Source: a bacterium (GTDB taxonomy: Bacteria > Chloroflexota > Dehalococcoidia > Tepidiformales > Tepidiformaceae). Taken from it: a stretch of DNA of 64,000 nt. Below are positions 25,563 to 33,653 of the stretch, one piece after another. Positions within the stretch are counted from its first letter, which is position 1, and every line of letters begins with the position of its first letter. The notes below the pieces were generated by a model. The model did not search any database. It saw only the letters and a list, made by a program, of their open reading frames with translations, and was not told the DNA's origin. The stretch spans positions 1-64,000 of the forward strand of contig QEVS01000005.1 of assembly GCA_003577245.1 (NCBI GenBank), read 5' to 3'. The position numbers were made by a program, and so were the translations under genes.

Positions 25563-26719
25563 CAGCGGTCACCGATTACGCGGTCCGAGATGATGCGGAG
25601 CTGGATCTCCGAAGTCCCCTCGAAGATCTTCGTGAGCCGGGCGTCCCGCCAGTACCGCTCGATGGGCAACTCGGTGGTGTAGCCATAGCCGCCGTGAATC
25701 TGCAACGCCTCGCTTGTGACTCGCTCCGACATCTCGCTGGCGAACCACTTGGCCATGGCGGCCTCCTTGTCGCAGCGGCGTCCCGAGTCTATCTCGTCGC
25801 AGACGAAGTAGTTGAGCTGGCGGGCGGCCTCGATCTCGGCGGCCATTTCCGCGAGCTTGAAGCGAATCGCCTGGAACTTCGCTATCGGCTGGCCGAACTG
25901 CACGCGTTGCTTCGCATAGGCGGTCGCGTCTTCCAGCCCGCCGCGAGCCAGCCCGATGGAACGCGCCGCCGTGTGCGCGCGGGCCGTCTCCAGGAACCCC
26001 ATCGCCCCCTTGAAGCCCGCGTCATCGCCACGGTCGGCGCTGAGGCGCGCCGAGAGCGGCACGCGGAAATCCTCGAATCGCAGCTCCCATGTCTTCCACC
26101 CGTGGTACCCGATCTTGTGGATGGGAGTGCCGCTGATCCCCGGTGGCAGCGTTCCCCGCTCCTTCTCGAAGAAGAACTGCGCGGTGCCCGCGTGGCGCCT
26201 CGCCGGGTCCATCTCTCCTATCCGGCACAGCACAGTCATGAAGTCGGCGCCGTCGGCGAAGGTGCACCACATCTTGTTCCCGTTGATTACCCATTCGTCG
26301 CCGTCAAGCGTCGCCTTGCACTGGACATTCGCCAGGTCCGAGCCTGCCTCCGGCTCCGAAAGCGCCACCGCGCCCAGGAACTCCCCGCGCGCCATCCGGG
26401 GCAGGTACGCCTGCCGCTGTTCCCTCGTGAACCCGCCCCCGAGACCGTTCCCCCGGGCGATGATGCTCGCCACGCTCATCCACGCCCGCGCCAGCTCCTC
26501 AGCCACAATGATGTACTCGAATGCACCGAGCCCCAGCCCCCCGTACTCCTCCGGGATGCGCATGCCGAAGTAGCCCAGCCCGGCCATCTTGTCGCGAAGC
26601 GACATCGGGATGTCGCCCTTGACCCTGTCGAGCTCGTTGGCGATCGGCAGCACCTCCTTCATGGCGAACTCACGCGCCGTCGCCTGTATCATTCGGCGCT
26701 CTTCGGTCATGTAGCCCAC
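25562..26719 (-). CDS. Acyl-CoA dehydrogenase with canonical catalytic Glu
   Basis: This roughly 385-residue acyl-CoA dehydrogenase has MIQATAREFAMKEVLPIANELD, ALSEPEAGSDLANVQCKA, NGNKMWCTFADGADF and the C-terminal IHGGYGYTTELPIERYWRDARLTKIFEGTSE. FEGTSE carries the canonical catalytic Glu, unlike the two paralogues at 15673 and 21675. The start is set at GTG 26719, with GGAGG six bases upstream. ATG 26710 is a weaker alternative. Short-chain or branched acyl-CoA, or a dicarboxylyl-CoA, is plausible from the operon. Electrons would pass to ETF (31796-33597). Confidence 0.92.
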   Translation of the reverse strand: MGYMTEERRMIQATAREFAMKEVLPIANELDRVKGDIPMSLRDKMAGLGYFGMRIPEEYGGLGLGAFEYIIVAEELARAWMSVASIIARGNGLGGGFTREQRQAYLPRMARGEFLGAVALSEPEAGSDLANVQCKATLDGDEWVINGNKMWCTFADGADFMTVLCRIGEMDPARRHAGTAQFFFEKERGTLPPGISGTPIHKIGYHGWKTWELRFEDFRVPLSARLSADRGDDAGFKGAMGFLETARAHTAARSIGLARGGLEDATAYAKQRVQFGQPIAKFQAIRFKLAEMAAEIEAARQLNYFVCDEIDSGRRCDKEAAMAKWFASEMSERVTSEALQIHGGYGYTTELPIERYWRDARLTKIFEGTSEIQLRIISDRVIGDR

Positions 26720-26721
26720 GG

Positions 26722-27207
26722 TTAGCCTCCGCGCTTGATGATCAGGTTGGTGCGGTGAAAGCCGATCACCCGTTCCCCGCGCTGGTTGAACCCCTCGGTG
26801 TGCCACGTGACGATGCCGTGGTCCGGCCGGCTCCCCGATTCCCGCGTGTCCGTGACCGTGCTCCGCGCGGTGAGCGTGTCGCCCGGGTACACCGCCCGCT
26901 CGTAGGAGAGCTTCTCCACGCCCAGGAACAGCCCCCCGGCCTCGCTCAGGTCCTCCACCGAAAGCCCGAACGCCGTGAGGAACACAAGCAGCGGATTCAC
27001 CACCACTCCCGGGTGACCGTGCGCTCTCGCGAACTCGGCGTTGAAGTACTGGGGGTTGTAGCTCAGGGTCAGCGTGGAGAACAGGCTGTTGTCGCCTTCG
27101 TTGATTGTGCGGCCCCAGTGGTGCTCATAGACCTGGCCCACCGCGAAGTCTTCGAACTTGTGACCCTTGGGCCACTTCCTGGCCTTGCCGATGGCCTCCC
27201 CGGTCAC
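26722..27207 (-). CDS. MaoC-family hydratase-like protein, degenerate active site
   Basis: This 161-residue hot-dog protein is of the same sub-group as the one at 25077. It has KFEDFAVGQVYEHHWGRTINEGDNSLFSTLTLSYNPQYFNAEFA, followed by VNPLLVFLTAFGLSVEDLS and VYPGDTLTARSTV. The NPQYFN segment sits where MaoC proteins have DxNPxH, so the catalytic His is not retained. It may be a structural partner or use other residues. The GTG start overlaps the previous gene's stop by 4 bases (GTGA). Confidence 0.82.
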   Translation of the reverse strand: MTGEAIGKARKWPKGHKFEDFAVGQVYEHHWGRTINEGDNSLFSTLTLSYNPQYFNAEFARAHGHPGVVVNPLLVFLTAFGLSVEDLSEAGGLFLGVEKLSYERAVYPGDTLTARSTVTDTRESGSRPDHGIVTWHTEGFNQRGERVIGFHRTNLIIKRGG

Positions 27208-28607
27208 GGGGCGCTCCTTGCCGGACCGGCAGTGGCAAGCTCTGCAACAGCCGCCATCGAATCGGCGCCCTCCAAACCCTCAATCGCCGACAGAAGGGCA
27301 GATGCCCGCGCGGGCCCAATCGCCGGCTCTGCAAGGCTCCGGTACTTCTCCACCAGTCGCCGCCACTGCTGGCCCAGGTCGCTCGCCGGGATCTCCAGGT
27401 TGACGCGCTTGCGCAGCTCCCCTCCATCGCGAAGCCGGACGGTCACATCCGTTCCGCCGCCGATTGCCACGCCCTGCTCTTCCGATCGCGGGCGCACAGT
27501 CACCCGGTCCCGCAGCGCCACAAGGGCGGGGTCATGAACGGCCTCGTCGGTGAAGGCGGCCTCGCTCGACCCGCGCCCGGCCAGGGCGAGCGCCGCCGTG
27601 AAGCGAAGGCTGAACTTGCCTTCCAGCGCCGTGGCCGGCTCCGGGATGTTGCACATCGCCAGGTGGCCTGGCGGAACGAGCAGGTCCACAGCATCCACCT
27701 TTGCCGCGTCCAGACCGTTCTCCTCGCGCAGGCGAAGCACCCCCTCGATCGTCTCATGTGTCCCGTAGCAGGCGGCGTGGTACTTGAAGAGCGTGCCGCG
27801 AATCGCGTAGTCCTCGCCGAGCCCGCGGAGCGCCCGTTCCGGCGAAAGCGTGCCTGTCTGCGTGGCGCCGAATCCCTGCGCTGTCTCCAGCACGTCCGCG
27901 TTCGAAGTGAACCCCCGCGCCGCCAGCGAAGCGGCGAGAAGCCCGTTCGCAGCCGCCTTCCCGGCATGGAATGGCTTGCACATGGTCCCGAACATCGACT
28001 TCAGGCCCGCCGCCTGCGCGCCCGCGATGCCCAGCGCATTCCGCCACTGGTCCGCGTCGAGCTGCATGAGGTGCGCGCAGGCTGCAGCCGCGCCGAAGGT
28101 ACCGAGCGTCCCCGTGGCGTGGAAGCCGGCCTGGTAGTGGCCGGGCATCACCAGGGCGCCAACCCGGCACTCCATCTCGAAACCGGCCACGAACGCCGCC
28201 ACGAAGTCCCGGCCGGTCGCCCTGCGCTGTTCGGCCAGGGCCAGCAGCCCCGGAATCACCGGAACCGAAGGGTGCCCGCTCATCCCCAGATGCACGTCAT
28301 CGAAGTCCAGCGCGTGTGAGGCCGCGCCGTTGACGAGCGCTGCCTGCGCCGTTGTCACCCGTTCACCCGACCCAATTAGCGTCGCCTGCGGGTGCCCGCC
28401 CTGTTCGAGGGCATCAGCCCGAAGGATCCCGGCCAACGGCTCGTTGAAGCCGCCGAGGGTAACCCCCATCCAGTCGAGCAGGCACTGGCGAGCGAGGAAG
28501 ACCACCTCCGGGGGGAGCTCCTCAAAGCGAATGGCGCTCACCTTCTCGGCGAGCATCCGGGTGATCGGCGGCGATTCGGCCGGGGCGGCGGCAGGGGCAG
28601 GTTGCAT
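27204..28607 (-). CDS. MmgE/PrpD family protein (2-methylcitrate dehydratase-like)
   Basis: This 467-residue protein of the MmgE/PrpD fold starts ITRMLAEKVSAIRFEELPPEVVFLARQCLLDWMGVTLGG. It has the SHALDFDDVHLGMSGHPSVPVIPGLLAL block (an Asp/His-rich site with DFDD) and KSMFGTMCKPFHAGKAAANGLLAA. Family members dehydrate 2-methylcitrate or act as aconitate decarboxylase or isomerase homologues. The latter make itaconate, which would fit the following MaoC, CoA-transferase and CitE genes. The exact reaction cannot be told. It is the first gene of the minus-strand operon ending at 22937. Confidence 0.85.
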   Translation of the reverse strand: MQPAPAAAPAESPPITRMLAEKVSAIRFEELPPEVVFLARQCLLDWMGVTLGGFNEPLAGILRADALEQGGHPQATLIGSGERVTTAQAALVNGAASHALDFDDVHLGMSGHPSVPVIPGLLALAEQRRATGRDFVAAFVAGFEMECRVGALVMPGHYQAGFHATGTLGTFGAAAACAHLMQLDADQWRNALGIAGAQAAGLKSMFGTMCKPFHAGKAAANGLLAASLAARGFTSNADVLETAQGFGATQTGTLSPERALRGLGEDYAIRGTLFKYHAACYGTHETIEGVLRLREENGLDAAKVDAVDLLVPPGHLAMCNIPEPATALEGKFSLRFTAALALAGRGSSEAAFTDEAVHDPALVALRDRVTVRPRSEEQGVAIGGGTDVTVRLRDGGELRKRVNLEIPASDLGQQWRRLVEKYRSLAEPAIGPARASALLSAIEGLEGADSMAAVAELATAGPARSAP

Positions 28608-28770
28608 GGCTGCGCCTCACGGAATTGTGAAGTACGGCGAGACTGTCGCGTGGAATGGTTTCTGTCAACTCGAGCGGTCAACTTGCCCGGCGCCGCCACC
28701 ACGGGGAACAATCGATTCACATACCCCTCGTGTGCCGTACGTCCGCGGCTCACCCCTGGAAATTGCCAGC

Positions 28771-29586
28771 TTGACCGAAGCCATCTTCTTCAACGATGGG
28801 GAGCGCTTTGTGCCCACCGAAAGGGCCAGCAGCCCCTGGGGTCCCGATGTCCTACACGGCGGGCCACCCGCGGGCCTCCTCGCGCGCGCCATCGAGCGAG
28901 CCAGGCCCCTCCCGGGGATGATGGTCGTGCGCCTCACCGTCGACCTCTTCCGGCCCGTGCCCAAGGTGCCCCTGGAAGTCCGCACGCAGGTCGTCCGCGC
29001 AGGCCGTCGCATCCAGGTTGTCGAGGCGTCACTCATCGCCAATGGCATAGAGGTGAGCCGCGCAGCGGGGCTCATGCTTCACCGCAGCGATATCCAGCTG
29101 CCCCCGAACGCCCTCATCGATGGCCCGCCACCGCACGGGCCCGCCGGGATCGCCACCACCGGGCTATCCGTGGCCGCCTTTCCTCCCCGCTGGGAAGGCT
29201 TCCACACCACTATCGAAGTCCGGCGTGTCTCCGGCGCCCCCGGTGGCGGGCCTTCCGCCGCCTGGATCCGCATCCCCTTCCCGCTCGTGGCCGGCGAGGC
29301 CATGACGCCGCTCGTGCGCGTGGCCGCCACATCGGACTTCGGCAACGGCCTGAGCCACATCCGCGCGGACGGCAACATGGGCTTCATCAACGCCGACATC
29401 ACCCTCTACCTGCACCGCGAGGCCGCCGGCGAATGGATCTGTCTCGATGCTCATAGCGGCGCCCATACCTACGGCATCGGGATGATCCAGACTGCCATCC
29501 ACGACGAGCGTGGCCCGGTCGGGCTGGCGGTCCAGGCCCTGCTTGCCAATGCCCATTCGGCGCCGGCACCGTCGTCGCGGATGTGA
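28771..29586 (+). CDS. Acyl-CoA thioesterase (TesB-like double hot-dog) family protein
   Basis: This is a protein of about 271 residues with two hot-dog folds in tandem. The first begins FVPTERASSPWGPDVLHGGPPAGLLARAIE and the second includes the LVRVAATSDFGNGLSHI block, like TesB/4HBT_3 thioesterases. It would cleave CoA thioesters to free acid and CoA. The start is uncertain. TTG 28771 begins the conserved domain, whereas the longer frame upstream overlaps the divergent PrpD gene. It is divergent from the degradation operon and may relieve CoA sequestration. Confidence 0.8.
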   Translation: MTEAIFFNDGERFVPTERASSPWGPDVLHGGPPAGLLARAIERARPLPGMMVVRLTVDLFRPVPKVPLEVRTQVVRAGRRIQVVEASLIANGIEVSRAAGLMLHRSDIQLPPNALIDGPPPHGPAGIATTGLSVAAFPPRWEGFHTTIEVRRVSGAPGGGPSAAWIRIPFPLVAGEAMTPLVRVAATSDFGNGLSHIRADGNMGFINADITLYLHREAAGEWICLDAHSGAHTYGIGMIQTAIHDERGPVGLAVQALLANAHSAPAPSSRM

Positions 29587-29588
29587 TT

Positions 29589-29612
29589 ATGACCGCCGTC
29601 ATAGTCGTGCCG
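29589..29612. promoter_or_regulatory. Palindromic element ATGACCGCCGTCAT (copy 1)
   Basis: The element ATGA-N6-TCAT at 29589-29602 is followed by AGTCGTGCCG. A near copy with the same downstream bases lies at 33604 before the molybdoenzyme gene (20 of 24 bases identical). It precedes the OYE/ETF operon. The remainder of the 227-base gap to ATG 29814 shows nothing else. Confidence 0.45.
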
Positions 29613-29813
29613 TGGACCGGGGAATAGCGTCGGCACACAGGGCCTCGGCCCATTCCGGGCGCTCCGCGGGACTCCACGGCCACCCGAATGGCGCCGTCAC
29701 CCCTTCCAAAGGGGCGACCCGCGCAAGCGCACGGTCGCACCGGCTTCCAGACCTTGCAAGAGGCACCACCCGGCGGACGTCCCGGCGTCGGCCAAGTTCA
29801 GGGAGCACCCAGG

Positions 29814-31793
29814 ATGGCAGACTTTCCCCTTCTCTTCAGTCCTCTGAAAGTCGGTTCGTTCACGATCCGGAACCGCATCATGAGCACGCCGCACCACACC
29901 GTCTTCACCGACCCCGATGGCCTGCCGGGCCCCCGCGAAATCGCCTACTGGGTGGGAAAGGCGAAGGGCGGTATCGGCCTCATCGGCTCGCATGTGCATG
30001 GCATTCATTACTCAACCGGCAACACGTTCGCCCAGCCGGCCGCCGTGACGAAATTCCGCGCGGCCACTGAGGCCATCCACGAACACGGGGCCAAGTTCGT
30101 CTGCCAGCTCTGGCACCCGGGAGCCCAGGGGGGAATGCTCGCCGGCGGCTCGCCATGGGCCCCCTCTCCGGTCTCCCAGCCGGACACGTGGGCGGTTCCG
30201 CACGAAATGACAACCGCCGAAACCCGCGAGGTCATCGCCGGGTACGGGCGCGGCGCGGCCATCCTGCGCGAGGCCGGGGTCGACGGCGCCGAGATCCACG
30301 GCGCGCACGGCTACCTGATCACCCAGTTCCTTTCGCCCCTTTCAAACCAGCGCGACGACGAGTACGGGGGCGACTTCGAGCGCAGGCTCAACTTCCCCCT
30401 TCAGATCATCGAAGCCATCCGCAGCGAAGTCGGCAAGGACTGGACCGTCGGCATGCGCATCTCGGGCGACGAGATGACCGAGTACGGCTACACCTCCGAA
30501 GATTTCGCGAAGATGATTCCCTACCTGACCGCCGGTGGGCAGCTCGACTACCTGAGCGTCAGCGTTGGGAACTACAGATCGAAGGACACGATCATCGCGC
30601 CCATGTACTACCCGGGCGGTTCGTTCGTCTATCTCGCCGCCATGGCCAAGGAAGTCCTCGATATCCCCGTCGTCTGCATCGGTCGCATCAACGACCCGGT
30701 GATGGCCGAGCAGGTGTTGGAGAACCGGCAGGCCGACATCGTCGGAATGACCCGTGCCAACATCTGCGACCCCGAGCTTCCCAACAAGGCCCGTGAAGGG
30801 CGGCTCGATGAGATCCGCCACTGCCTCGGATGCAACGAGGGTTGCTGGGGTCACATCGAGAAGATGCAGGCGATCACCTGCTCCATCAATCCCGCCATCG
30901 GCCGCGAGCTCCACTGGGGCGACTTCCGCCGCACTTCCAACCCGCGCAAGCTCGTTGTGGTCGGCGGCGGTCCTGCCGGCTGCGAGGCTGCCCGCGTGGC
31001 CGCGCTCTCCGGCCACTCCGTCACGCTCTTTGAAGCAGAGCCCCAGCTCGGCGGGCAGACGGTCATCGCCGCCAGGGGCCCCGGCCGCACCGATTTTGCC
31101 GAAGTGGGACGTTACTTCAGCGTCGAGCTCAAGCGCCTCGGCGTCGATGTCCGGCTGGGGGCCCGCGCCACCGCCGCCGATGTGCTCGCCCTTAACCCCG
31201 ACGACATCTTCGTGGCCACCGGCGGCCGGCCGCTCGTCCCCGACCACATCGAGGGAGTCGACAGCCCCAACGTTGTCCAGGCATGGGACGTCCTCAACGG
31301 CGTGGCAAGCGTGGGGCAGGACGTCGTCATCCTCGACGACGAGCACCATATCCAGGGCCTCAACGTGGCGGAGTTGCTCGCCTCCCAGGGCAAGCAGGTG
31401 GAAGTCTGCACGCGCGAGCTGGAAGTCGGAAAGCACGCCGAACCCATAACGCGCACGTCGACCCTCCGCCGCGTCCACACCCTCGGCGTGAAGCTTTCCG
31501 CCACCACCTGGGCGAGGTCGATTACACCCACCTCGATCACCCTCTACAACTTCTACTCGTCGATGGAGCAGACCCGGCCCGTGGACACGGTGGTGCTCTG
31601 CTGCAACATCCTGCCCGATAACGCGCTCTACCGGGAGCTCGCCGAAAAGCACCCCGCCGTGCGCGCCATCGGCGACTGCACCGGCCCCCACCGGCTGGAG
31701 GCAGCCACCTTCGATGGGCACCTTGCCGCGCGTTCGCTTGATGCCCCGCAGGACCTGGGTGCCCTCATCAACATCCCCGGCCGGAGGGGCTGA
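29814..31793 (+). CDS. 2,4-dienoyl-CoA reductase-type NADH:flavin oxidoreductase (OYE/TMADH family)
   Basis: This 659-residue three-domain flavoprotein reduces C=C bonds of enoyl-CoA-type substrates with NAD(P)H. Domain order: an FMN TIM barrel (about residues 1-335; LFSPLKVGSFTIRNRIMSTPHHT, DGAEIHGAHGYLITQFLSP with the catalytic His/Tyr region), a [4Fe-4S] site C337-x2-C340-x3-C344 plus a Cys near 357, then FAD/NAD domains starting VVVGGGPAGCEAARVAA. The C-terminus contains AIGDCTGPHRLEAATFDGH. ATG 29814 has AGG upstream. It is followed 2 bases later by ETF alpha. Confidence 0.92.
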   Translation: MADFPLLFSPLKVGSFTIRNRIMSTPHHTVFTDPDGLPGPREIAYWVGKAKGGIGLIGSHVHGIHYSTGNTFAQPAAVTKFRAATEAIHEHGAKFVCQLWHPGAQGGMLAGGSPWAPSPVSQPDTWAVPHEMTTAETREVIAGYGRGAAILREAGVDGAEIHGAHGYLITQFLSPLSNQRDDEYGGDFERRLNFPLQIIEAIRSEVGKDWTVGMRISGDEMTEYGYTSEDFAKMIPYLTAGGQLDYLSVSVGNYRSKDTIIAPMYYPGGSFVYLAAMAKEVLDIPVVCIGRINDPVMAEQVLENRQADIVGMTRANICDPELPNKAREGRLDEIRHCLGCNEGCWGHIEKMQAITCSINPAIGRELHWGDFRRTSNPRKLVVVGGGPAGCEAARVAALSGHSVTLFEAEPQLGGQTVIAARGPGRTDFAEVGRYFSVELKRLGVDVRLGARATAADVLALNPDDIFVATGGRPLVPDHIEGVDSPNVVQAWDVLNGVASVGQDVVILDDEHHIQGLNVAELLASQGKQVEVCTRELEVGKHAEPITRTSTLRRVHTLGVKLSATTWARSITPTSITLYNFYSSMEQTRPVDTVVLCCNILPDNALYRELAEKHPAVRAIGDCTGPHRLEAATFDGHLAARSLDAPQDLGALINIPGRRG

Positions 31794-31795
31794 TA

Positions 31796-32767
31796 GTGGC
31801 CGGGCGCATCCTCGCAATCTGTGAGGGTGACGCCGGGGCGATCCACCATCGCGCCGCGGCCGCCGCCGGAATGGCGCAGAAGTACGCGGCCGAGAACGCC
31901 GCCGAGGCCGACATCCTTATAGCCGGTGCTGCATCGGCCCCGCCGGGGCGCTGGGCACGCGCCTGGCGCTCCGATCCCGGGCTCGCCGCTTACGATGCAG
32001 CCCTCGATCTCCTTCGCGATGGCGCCTACACCCTCGTCTTCCTCGGCGACACCGCGCTCCTCCGCGAGGTTGCGGGCCGCATCTCCGTCTCGCAGGGACT
32101 GCCGGTGGTGACCTCGGCGCTCTCTCTGCGCACCCGCGATGGCCTGCCCATTGTCTCGCGCCCGGCTATCGGCGGAACACGCACGGCCAACCTGTCCATT
32201 CGCCGCTTCCCCGCGCTGGTGGTGGTGAACCCCGACGCCGACAGCGCCCCTCCGCCGGCCACTTCGGCGCCCGAGGTGCAGGCCATCGGCACGCCCCGGG
32301 AGTCACCCTTCACGCTCCTCTCCGAAGGACGTCTCACGCCGTGGGAGATGGATGTGACCGAGGCCGACGTAGTGGTGGCCGGCGGCCGCGGCGTGGGCGG
32401 GCCCGAAGGCTTCGAACGGCTCGCCGAACTTGCCTCCTTGCTCGGAGGCTCCGTGGGCGCCAGCAGAGTCGCCGTCGACCTCGGCTGGGCGCCTTATCCC
32501 CGCCAGGTCGGGCTCACCGGCAAGTCAGTCTCTCCGCGCCTCTACATCGCCTGCGGCATCTCCGGCGCCATCCATCACACGCTCGGCATGCGCGACTCGT
32601 CATTCATCGTGGCCATCAACTCAGACCCCCGGGCGCCCATCTTCAAAATTGCGAACGTCTCCATCGTGGGCGACCTGAACGACGTCATTCCCGCGCTCAT
32701 TGCCGACCTCAAGGCACGCGCCCCTGGTATGGCCCGCGTCGCCGCCATCGCAGGAGCGCAAACGTGA
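31796..32767 (+). CDS. etfA: Electron transfer flavoprotein alpha subunit
   Basis: This 323-residue ETF alpha has an N-terminal adenine-nucleotide-like domain and a C-terminal FAD domain. The C-terminal FAD-binding signature is QVGLTGKSVSPRLYIACGISG, then AIHHTLGM and SSFIVAINSDPRAPIFKIANVSIVGD. It accepts electrons from the acyl-CoA dehydrogenases in this region and passes them to ETF:quinone oxidoreductase. The start GTG 31796 lies directly after the OYE stop. The N-terminal domain is short and divergent from house-keeping ETF, suggesting a pathway-specific copy. Confidence 0.9.
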   Translation: MAGRILAICEGDAGAIHHRAAAAAGMAQKYAAENAAEADILIAGAASAPPGRWARAWRSDPGLAAYDAALDLLRDGAYTLVFLGDTALLREVAGRISVSQGLPVVTSALSLRTRDGLPIVSRPAIGGTRTANLSIRRFPALVVVNPDADSAPPPATSAPEVQAIGTPRESPFTLLSEGRLTPWEMDVTEADVVVAGGRGVGGPEGFERLAELASLLGGSVGASRVAVDLGWAPYPRQVGLTGKSVSPRLYIACGISGAIHHTLGMRDSSFIVAINSDPRAPIFKIANVSIVGDLNDVIPALIADLKARAPGMARVAAIAGAQT

Positions 32768-33597
32768 ACGTCGTTGTGCTCCTGCGCGTGATTGACGACC
32801 CGGAGCTCGCAGCCGGGGTCACGGGCAGCACGCTCCGGATTGACGATCCCTCTCTCGTGGCGCTGGGCATGGCGCTCGACCTCATGCGCCGCTCCCCGGG
32901 CGCCAGGCTCACGGCCGTGGCCGCGGGCCCGGGCGAATGGGATGCCGCCCTCCGCGAAGCCGTCGCCCTTGGTGCCGACGACGTCGCCCGCGCCTGGAGT
33001 GATGAGTTCGCTCCCCTTGATATCCCCGCTTCGGCCGCTGCCCTTGCCGCGGCCATTCCCCGGGACACATCGCTGGTGATTGCCGGCGGCCCGGCCGGTG
33101 ACCATGGCTCGGGCGTCCTCCCCGGCGCCGTGGCCGAGGCACTCACCTTGCCTCTGCTGGCCGAGGTCACCGCGATCGAGACGGGTCCCGATGGGCTCGT
33201 GGCGCAAACGCGCGGCGATGGCGGGCGCAGGCGCCGCTTCGCTCTCCCCGCAAGGGCCGTGCTGGTCACCGCACGGATGCCCACCCCGGGGCTCGTACCG
33301 CCACTCGCCCGGAGGCTCGCTGCGCGCAAGCGCCCGGTTGCAGCCATTCTCCCGGGTGAAACGGGCCTACTTTCAGGCCCCTCCGAGCGAACGGCAATCC
33401 TGGAGTATGGCCCCGCTCGCCCCCTCACCCGGCACCTCCTCAAGCCCTCGGCGTCCGCAAACCCGGCTGACCGGTTGCGGCAGCTCATGTCAGGGGGCAT
33501 GTCCGGGCGGGCGGGAAAGACGCTCGACTCGGGCGGCGGAAGCGGCATGGCCGGGCAACTCGCCGAGATCCTCGTCAGAGAAGGCTACCTCGCCTGA
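32764..33597 (+). CDS. etfB: Electron transfer flavoprotein beta subunit
   Basis: This 277-residue ETF beta opens NVVVLLRVIDDPELAAGV with the DPSLVALGMALDLM and LRIDD segments of the beta-subunit adenine domain. The start GTG 32764 overlaps the alpha stop (GTGA). The C-terminal third is unusual: a Ser/Gly-rich segment (MSGGMSGRAGKTLDSGGGSG) replaces the usual compact recognition loop. Partner of the preceding subunit. Confidence 0.85.
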   Translation: MNVVVLLRVIDDPELAAGVTGSTLRIDDPSLVALGMALDLMRRSPGARLTAVAAGPGEWDAALREAVALGADDVARAWSDEFAPLDIPASAAALAAAIPRDTSLVIAGGPAGDHGSGVLPGAVAEALTLPLLAEVTAIETGPDGLVAQTRGDGGRRRRFALPARAVLVTARMPTPGLVPPLARRLAARKRPVAAILPGETGLLSGPSERTAILEYGPARPLTRHLLKPSASANPADRLRQLMSGGMSGRAGKTLDSGGGSGMAGQLAEILVREGYLA

Positions 33598-33603
33598 AAA
33601 GGC

Positions 33604-33627
33604 ATGATCGCGGTCATGGTAGTGCCG
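33604..33627. promoter_or_regulatory. Palindromic element ATGATCGCGGTCAT (copy 2)
   Basis: ATGA-N6-TCAT at 33604-33617 followed by GGTAGTGCCG, a near copy of the element at 29589. It lies 37 bases before ATG 33654. A TAAAC run (33642-33646) just upstream of ATG has -10-like character, and the ACCTCC before the ATG is not a ribosome site, so the mRNA may be leaderless. Confidence 0.45.
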
Positions 33628-33653
33628 CACGACGAGGTCCATAAACCTCCATT

